Shown here: one piece after another, positions 59,494 through 64,000 of the stretch
Layout of the letters: every line of letters begins with the position of its first letter
How positions within the stretch are numbered: position 1 is the stretch's first letter
Source of the DNA: Hydrogenophilus sp.
GTDB lineage: Bacteria > Pseudomonadota > Gammaproteobacteria > Burkholderiales > Thiobacillaceae
Assembly (NCBI GenBank): GCA_020725265.1
Contig: DYFK01000005.1
Coordinates: 62,001-126,000 of the forward strand
Direction of reading: 5' to 3'
Length of the DNA: 64,000 nt
Made by a program: the position numbers and the translations under genes
Notes under the pieces: generated by a model
Told to the model about the DNA's origin: nothing
Database searches by the model: none
Seen by the model: only the letters and a program-made list of their open reading frames with translations

Positions 59494-60198
59494 TCAGCGC
59501 GCGAGCCCGGCGATTTCCGCCGCGATCTCGCGTAGCGCGGCGACCGGATCGCCGGCTTGGGTGATCGGCCGACCGATCACCAGATAATCGGAGCCGGCCC
59601 GGATTGCCTGGGCGGGTGTCAGGATGCGGGTCTGATCGGCGGCATCGCTACCGGCAGGCCGGATGCCGGGCGTGACCAGGAAGAATCCCTCGCCCATGGC
59701 CTGACGCAGGGCAGGTGCCTCGCGCGCCGAACAGACGACACCGTCGAGACCGGCATCGCGCGCCAGCCCGGCCAGACGCAATACCTGGGTTTCCGGCTCG
59801 TCGGCGACACCGACCGCGCGCAATTCCTCGCCACCCATGCTGGTCAGCACGGTCACCGCGATCAGTAATGGCCGTTCACCCGGCCCCTCCAGCGCTTCGC
59901 GCGCGGCCGCCAGCATGCGCGGTCCGCCGCTGGCGTGGACATTGATCATCCAGACGCCGAGGCGGGCCGCTGTCTTGCAGGCCTGAGCCACGGTATTGGG
60001 AATGTCATGGAACTTGAGATCGAGGAAAACCGCATAGCCCTGATCGACCAGCTCCTCGACGAAGGATGGTCCGGCGGCGACGAACAATTCCTTGCCAACC
60101 TTGAGACGACACAATTCCGGGCGCACTCGCGCGACGAAACGACGCGCGGCTTCGGGGTCCGGATAATCGAGCGCGACCACGATCCGCGATTCATTCAT
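59494..60198 (-). CDS. pyrF: Orotidine 5'-phosphate decarboxylase
   Basis: 234 residues from ATG 60198, which overlaps the end of lapB by eight bases. Last step of UMP synthesis. The catalytic Lys-Asp array is [14 protein letters not shown], with KVGKELF before it; [23 protein letters not shown] and YLVIGRPIT bind the phosphate. Upstream codons lie in lapB. Order lapB-pyrF is conserved in Gammaproteobacteria. Confidence 0.97.
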   Translation of the reverse strand: MNESRIVVALDYPDPEAARRFVARVRPELCRLKVGKELFVAAGPSFVEELVDQGYAVFLDLKFHDIPNTVAQACKTAARLGVWMINVHASGGPRMLAAAREALEGPGERPLLIAVTVLTSMGGEELRAVGVADEPETQVLRLAGLARDAGLDGVVCSAREAPALRQAMGEGFFLVTPGIRPAGSDAADQTRILTPAQAIRAGSDYLVIGRPITQAGDPVAALREIAAEIAGLAR

Positions 60199-61348
60199 GT
60201 TCAACCCTTTCCGGCGCGATGCTCTCCCAACGCGCGCATGCCGGACACTGCCAGAAATACTGACGTGCCTTGAAGCCACAGTGGCCGCACAGATAGTAGG
60301 CGGAGCGGCTGACTTGGCGGTGCACCAGATCCTGAGCCAGCCGCCCTTCCATCGACTCCGGCTGCACGGCGTTGCTGGCCTGAAGATAATCGTCGAGCGC
60401 GCGCAGGCTGGGATGCCGCTTCAACTCCTCCGCCGCGAGCCGCCGCGCGGGCTCCCAGCCTTGGCGCTCGGCGACGGTCTGGAACAGCAGGTGCAGGAGA
60501 TCCGGACTTGGCATCCGTTCCAGATAGCCACGCAACAGCTCGATCGCCTCGGCATCACGGTCCAGGCGGTGGTGCGCCTGAAGCAGCCGTTCCGCCACCA
60601 CGGTCAGATAGCGGGGATTCAATTCCTCCAGGCGGCGCCAGGCCTCGATGGCGGCTTCATCGCGGCCGGCCCTGGCCTCCAGATCACCCAGCAGCATCCA
60701 GGCGCGCGCGGACCGGTGATTTTGCCCGAGCGCGGATTCGAGATGGCGGCGCGTGGTCTCGTGATCGCCCTTCAACGTCGACGCCTGCGCCATCTCGCAG
60801 TAGTAATGCGCGGTGTCGGCGTTCTGCGCCGGGCAACCGAGCTTTTCCAGCCTCGCCGCCGTCTGGATGGCCTGCTCCCAGTCCTTGGTCAGCACCTGGA
60901 TTTCCAGGATGTTGCGCAACGCATCGCGCGCGTGCACGCCACTGTCGAGCCGATGGAATACCGACTCCGCGCGATCCAGCAAGCCGGCTTTCAGGAAATC
61001 CTCACCGAGTTCGTACATCGCCTTGAAGCGTTGTTCCTGCGAGAGATCGGCGCGATCGACCATGTTCTGGTGGATGCGGATGGCCCGATCCAGCTCGCCG
61101 CGGCGACGAAACAGCGCGCCTAGCGCGAAATGCAGTTCGAGCGTGTCCGGATCAAGCTTGGCAACCTCCAGGAAAGCCTCGATGGCTTTGTCCGGTTGTT
61201 CGTTCAACAGGTAGTTCAGGCCTTTGAAATAGGAACGCGGCACCGCCCGCGATTCCTGCATGACATGACGAATGTCGACCCGCGCGGCGATCCAGCCGAG
61301 CGCGAAAAAAAGTGGAATGACCAGAAAAAACCAGGCTTCGAATTCCAT
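60191..61348 (-). CDS. lapB: Lipopolysaccharide assembly protein B (YciM)
   Basis: 385 residues. An N-terminal membrane helix (about 3-21) is followed by roughly nine TPR repeats ([44 protein letters not shown] and onward), then a C-terminal rubredoxin-like zinc site with CGHC and CPAC. LapB brings LpxC to FtsH for degradation and so sets lipopolysaccharide output. It is 2 bases after lapA and overlaps pyrF. Confidence 0.96.
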   Translation of the reverse strand: MEFEAWFFLVIPLFFALGWIAARVDIRHVMQESRAVPRSYFKGLNYLLNEQPDKAIEAFLEVAKLDPDTLELHFALGALFRRRGELDRAIRIHQNMVDRADLSQEQRFKAMYELGEDFLKAGLLDRAESVFHRLDSGVHARDALRNILEIQVLTKDWEQAIQTAARLEKLGCPAQNADTAHYYCEMAQASTLKGDHETTRRHLESALGQNHRSARAWMLLGDLEARAGRDEAAIEAWRRLEELNPRYLTVVAERLLQAHHRLDRDAEAIELLRGYLERMPSPDLLHLLFQTVAERQGWEPARRLAAEELKRHPSLRALDDYLQASNAVQPESMEGRLAQDLVHRQVSRSAYYLCGHCGFKARQYFWQCPACARWESIAPERVEHE

Positions 61349-61350
61349 GT

Positions 61351-61650
61351 TCAGGATTTCCCGGCCATGTCCGATTCCGCCTGGCTCAAGGCCCGGCGCA
61401 TCGCGCGCAATTCACGATAGCGGCGCAACATGCTGACGGAACAGGCCAGCAGGCCAACCAGCAGACCGGCCGCGAACGCGATCAGGATGACCAGCGACAA
61501 TGGGGCCTGCCATTCCAGCCCCAGGAAGTACCGGATGCTGACGTCGTCGCTGTTCCTGGCAGCGAAGCCAAGCAGGATCAGAAACAGGACCAGCTTGATG
61601 GAAAGAGCGATCGGGCGCACGGGCAGGCGGATGAGTGATGTGCGCGGCAT
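61351..61650 (-). CDS. lapA: Lipopolysaccharide assembly protein A (DUF1049)
   Basis: 99 residues from ATG 61650. Two membrane helices (about 12-32 and 47-72) with the LapA pattern FAARNSDDVSIRYFLGLEWQAPLSLVILIAFAAGLLVG, then a cytoplasmic basic coiled-coil (RRYRELRAMRRAL). The longer frame upstream includes the ihfB terminator, so it is not used. Works with LapB and FtsH. Confidence 0.92.
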   Translation of the reverse strand: MPRTSLIRLPVRPIALSIKLVLFLILLGFAARNSDDVSIRYFLGLEWQAPLSLVILIAFAAGLLVGLLACSVSMLRRYRELRAMRRALSQAESDMAGKS

Positions 61651-61690
61651 TGTAACGACTGGCGGAGCAGCCCACCACACGCCAGGCCGG

Positions 61691-61721
61691 AATGAAAAAG
61701 GGCGCCAGTCATGGCGCCCTT
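61691..61721 (-). terminator. Rho-independent terminator after ihfB
   Basis: On the minus strand AAGGGCGCCA (61721-61712), loop TGAC, TGGCGCCCTT (61707-61698), then TTTCATT. A 10-bp perfect stem with a T-run separates rpsA-ihfB from lapAB-pyrF transcription. Confidence 0.88.
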
Positions 61722-61745
61722 GGGCATGGCCCGAAAGCCGGCTGT

Positions 61746-62051
61746 TCAACTTTCCTGAAAATCGACGCGATCGCGCAGTTCCTTGCCCGCCTTGAAGTGG
61801 GGCACATACTTGCCGCCAACGTGGACCTTCTCCCCGGTTTTCGGGTTACGTCCCACGCGCGGAGGTCGATAATTCAGGCTGAAACTGCCGAAACCACGTA
61901 TCTCGATGCGCTCGCCCTGCACCAGGCTGGCGACCATGGCATCGAGAATGGTCTTGACGGCGAGCTCCGCGTCGGTCGCCACCAGATGGGGGTGGCGCTC
62001 CGCCAGCCGGGCGATCAGCTCCGACTTGGTCATGGCGCCAACCTCCATCAC
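61746..62051 (-). CDS. ihfB: Integration host factor subunit beta
   Basis: 101 residues. DNA-bending protein of the HU/IHF family, partner of IhfA. The signature [24 protein letters not shown] holds the DNA-intercalating Pro (NPKTG). The opening [17 protein letters not shown] is the IhfB type. The start overlaps the rpsA stop by four bases and a terminator follows. Confidence 0.97.
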   Translation of the reverse strand: MMEVGAMTKSELIARLAERHPHLVATDAELAVKTILDAMVASLVQGERIEIRGFGSFSLNYRPPRVGRNPKTGEKVHVGGKYVPHFKAGKELRDRVDFQES

Positions 62052-63763
62052 TCGGCGCTCTTGTTATCGAGCTTGGCTTTCAGCAGCGCGCCGAGATTGG
62101 TGGTGCCGGTCGATTGTTCGGACGCCAGCTTGCGCAGGGCTTCGGACTGCTCGGCGGCATCCTTGGCCTTGATCGACAGGTTGATCTGGCGGTTCTTGCG
62201 ATCGATGTTGATGATCACCGCTTCCACCTCTTCCTCTTCCTTCAGGTGGGTACGGATGTCCTCGACGCGATCGCGGGCGACCTCGGAAGCACGCAGGTAA
62301 CCTTCGACCTCGCCATCGAGCTGGATCACGGCGCCCTTGGCATCCATCGACTTGACCGTGCCCTTGACGATGCTGCCCTTGTCATGAGTGGCCACGTAGG
62401 CGTTGAACGGATCGTTCTCCATCTGCTTGATGCCCAGGGAGATGCGCTCCTTCTCGACATCGATGGCCAGCACCACGGCTTCCACTTCCTCGCCCTTGCG
62501 GTAGTTGCGCAGGGCCTCCTCGCCGGGCAGGCTCCAGGACAGGTCGGACAGATGCACCAGACCATCGATGCCACCAGGCAGGCCGATGAACACACCGAAA
62601 TCGGTGATCGACTTGATCTGGCCGCGCACCTTGTCGCCCTTCTTGGCGTTCATGGCGAAATCGTCCCAAGGATTGGACTTGCACTGCTTCATGCCCAGGG
62701 AGATGCGGCGACGATCCTCGTCGATCTCCAGCACCATGACCTCGACTTCCTCGCCCAGGGAAACAACCTTCGACGGGTTGACGTTCTTGTTGGTCCAGTC
62801 CATCTCGGAAACGTGCACCAAGCCCTCGATGCCCGGCTCGATCTCGACGAAACAGCCATAGTCGGTGAGGTTGGCGACCTTGCCGAACATGCGCGTGCCG
62901 GTGGGGTAACGGCGGGAAAGGCCGACCCACGGGTCCTCGCCCAGCTGCTTCAGGCCGAGGGAAACGCGGTTCTTTTCCTGGTCGAACTTGAGCACCACGG
63001 CGGTGACTTCGTCGCCGACATTGACCACTTCGGACGGATGCTTGACCCGGCGCCAGGCCAGATCGGTGATGTGCAGCAGACCGTCGATGCCACCCAGATC
63101 GACGAAGGCGCCGTACTCGGTGATGTTCTTGACCACGCCCTTGACGATGGCGCCTTCCTTCAGGCTGGCCAGCAGGGCTTCGCGCTCGGCGCCCATGCTC
63201 TGCTCCAGCACGGCCTTGCGCGACACCACGACGTTATTGCGCTTGCGGTCCAGCTTGATGACCTTGAACTCGGATTCCTTGCCCTCGTAGGGGGTGGTGT
63301 CCTTGACCGGACGCACGTCCACCAGCGAGCCCGGCAGGAAGGCGCGGATGCCGTTACACATGACCGTCAGGCCACCCTTGACCTTGCCGTTGATCAGACC
63401 CTTGACCACGCGGCCTTCTTCCATCGCCGCTTCCAGATCCAGCCAGGCGGCGAGACGACGGGCACGATCACGCGACAGCTTGGTGGAGCCGTAGCCGTCT
63501 TCCAGCGACTCGATGGCGACGGACACGAAGTCGCCGACATTGACCTCGACCTCGCCGCGATCATTCTTGAATTCCTCGACCGGGATCAGGCTCTCGGACT
63601 TGAGACCGGCGTTGACGGTGACGAAATTGTCGTCGATGCCCACCACCTCGGCGGTGATGACTTCGCCCTGGCGCATTTCCTGTTTGGAAATGCTTTCTTC
63701 GAACAGCGCGGCAAAGGATTCGGCAAAGGATTCGGTGGGTTGGGTGGCGGTAGCGGTGGACAT
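62048..63763 (-). CDS. rpsA: 30S ribosomal protein S1
   Basis: 571 residues with six S1 OB-fold repeats, each with a GxVxxxTxxGxFVxL-type start (for example [41 protein letters not shown] and [21 protein letters not shown]). The first two bind the ribosome, the others bind mRNA. Start [24 protein letters not shown] carries a Ser/Ala-rich extension. Order cmk-rpsA-ihfB is standard. A terminator for cmk lies just upstream. Confidence 0.98.
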   Translation of the reverse strand: MSTATATQPTESFAESFAALFEESISKQEMRQGEVITAEVVGIDDNFVTVNAGLKSESLIPVEEFKNDRGEVEVNVGDFVSVAIESLEDGYGSTKLSRDRARRLAAWLDLEAAMEEGRVVKGLINGKVKGGLTVMCNGIRAFLPGSLVDVRPVKDTTPYEGKESEFKVIKLDRKRNNVVVSRKAVLEQSMGAEREALLASLKEGAIVKGVVKNITEYGAFVDLGGIDGLLHITDLAWRRVKHPSEVVNVGDEVTAVVLKFDQEKNRVSLGLKQLGEDPWVGLSRRYPTGTRMFGKVANLTDYGCFVEIEPGIEGLVHVSEMDWTNKNVNPSKVVSLGEEVEVMVLEIDEDRRRISLGMKQCKSNPWDDFAMNAKKGDKVRGQIKSITDFGVFIGLPGGIDGLVHLSDLSWSLPGEEALRNYRKGEEVEAVVLAIDVEKERISLGIKQMENDPFNAYVATHDKGSIVKGTVKSMDAKGAVIQLDGEVEGYLRASEVARDRVEDIRTHLKEEEEVEAVIINIDRKNRQINLSIKAKDAAEQSEALRKLASEQSTGTTNLGALLKAKLDNKSAE

Positions 63764-63810
63764 GAATAAACCTGGTTGAGGCCGCGGTGAAACGGCACGG
63801 TGGTTGAAAA

Positions 63811-63861
63811 CAAAAACCGAAAGGCTCGCCGCTCCCTGGGGAGCGGGGGCAAGCCTTTCGG
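63811..63861 (-). terminator. Rho-independent terminator after cmk
   Basis: Stem CCGAAAGGCT (63817-63826) with AGCCTTTCGG (63852-63861), an inner stem GCTCC/GGAGC, and on the minus strand a following TTTTTG run (63816-63811). It separates cmk from rpsA. Confidence 0.88.
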
Positions 63862-63865
63862 CGGT

Positions 63866-64000
63866 TCAGGCGGCGGCGCGGTAGGCGTCGATCACGAAAA
63901 ACACGGCCTGATCGATGCTCAGGCCGGTGGTGTCGAGCAACAGCGCGTCCGCCGCCTGTTTCAGGGGGGCCGAGGCACGGGCGGCATCGCGCGCGTCCCG
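63866..64000 (-). CDS. cmk: Cytidylate kinase, C-terminal fragment (5' part outside window)
   Basis: Only the last 44 residues are in the window: [18 protein letters not shown] then [15 protein letters not shown] and a stop at 63866. The RDxxDxxRxxAPLxxAxDA and DTT motifs are diagnostic of Cmk, which phosphorylates CMP and dCMP. It is next to rpsA as usual. Confidence 0.9.
   Translation of the reverse strand, partial: RDARDAARASAPLKQAADALLLDTTGLSIDQAVFFVIDAYRAAA

Noticed and set aside
62114-63769. 551-codon plus-strand frame over rpsA
   Set aside because: Antisense shadow of S1; its apparent repeats simply mirror the six S1 domains.

Overview
This 64 kb window is a piece of chromosome from a free-living, high-GC gammaproteobacterium, most like the deep-branching Chromatiales/Methylococcales-type lineages. 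The gene orders support this: petABC-sspA-sspB, rluE/icd with cspD/clpS-clpA, yceD-rpmF-plsX-fabHDG-acpP-fabF-pabC-mltG-tmk-holB-pilZ-tatD, and cmk-rpsA-ihfB-lapA-lapB-pyrF. I cannot name the genus. The window is coding-dense, with no intergenic stretch over about 210 bases. I see no insertion sequences, prophage genes, integrases or CRISPR arrays. Genes run off both ends: a DegS-type protease on the left and cytidylate kinase on the right.

Layout. 1-5 kb: envelope-stress protease diverging from the cytochrome bc1 operon (petABC) and the stringent-starvation/ClpXP-adaptor pair sspAB, then tRNA-Thr. 5-10 kb: YchJ-like, SirB-like, an M20 amidohydrolase, an HD-GYP protein, msrA and class I aldolase. 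10.2-13 kb: an orphan MlaF-like ATPase followed by two flavin split-barrel proteins, the second fused to GAF and winged-helix domains. 13-15.8 kb: a mono-haem cytochrome c, a beta-CASP RNase-like protein and ispD. 15.9-18.3 kb: a compact AmmeMemoRadiSam operon (Memo, AMMECR1, radical SAM). 18.4-21.3 kb: a TRIC-family channel, a chemoreceptor behind a sigma-28-type promoter, and a secreted unknown. 21.4-29.4 kb: sucB, dnaJ, tRNA-Ser, mltF, serS and a BarA-like hybrid kinase. 29.5-33.6 kb: a GIDE/EF-hand protein, lemA and gyrA. 33.7-40.2 kb: mtaD, rluE, icd, cspD, clpS and clpA. 40.2-51.2 kb: the long fatty-acid/cell-envelope/replication cluster on the minus strand. 51.3-56.5 kb: two-subunit pyruvate carboxylase, a Maf pyrophosphatase, an RsmI-like methylase and cytochrome c'. 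56.6-64 kb: cytochrome b561, cysM, ugd, pyrF, lapB, lapA, ihfB, rpsA and the cmk tail.

Working together. Respiration and redox (bc1, c-type cytochromes, b561, MsrA) sit with central carbon metabolism (aldolase, SucB, Icd, pyruvate carboxylase). There is also a complete run of type II fatty acid synthesis initiation and elongation genes. Signalling is well represented: HD-GYP and PilZ proteins for cyclic di-GMP, a chemoreceptor and a hybrid kinase. Protein quality control is represented by DegS-like protease, SspB, ClpS/ClpA and DnaJ.

The least understood parts, and the best places to look for new biology, are four. They are the MlaF / split-barrel / GAF-winged-helix module, the AmmeMemoRadiSam operon, the LemA-GIDE(EF-hand) pair behind gyrA, and several non-coding elements. 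Those elements are a 10-bp palindrome at the aldolase promoter, a perfect hairpin between acpP and fabF, an apparently leaderless yceD start, and heptamer repeats. All functional calls are by reading translated motifs and gene order; no database search was possible.
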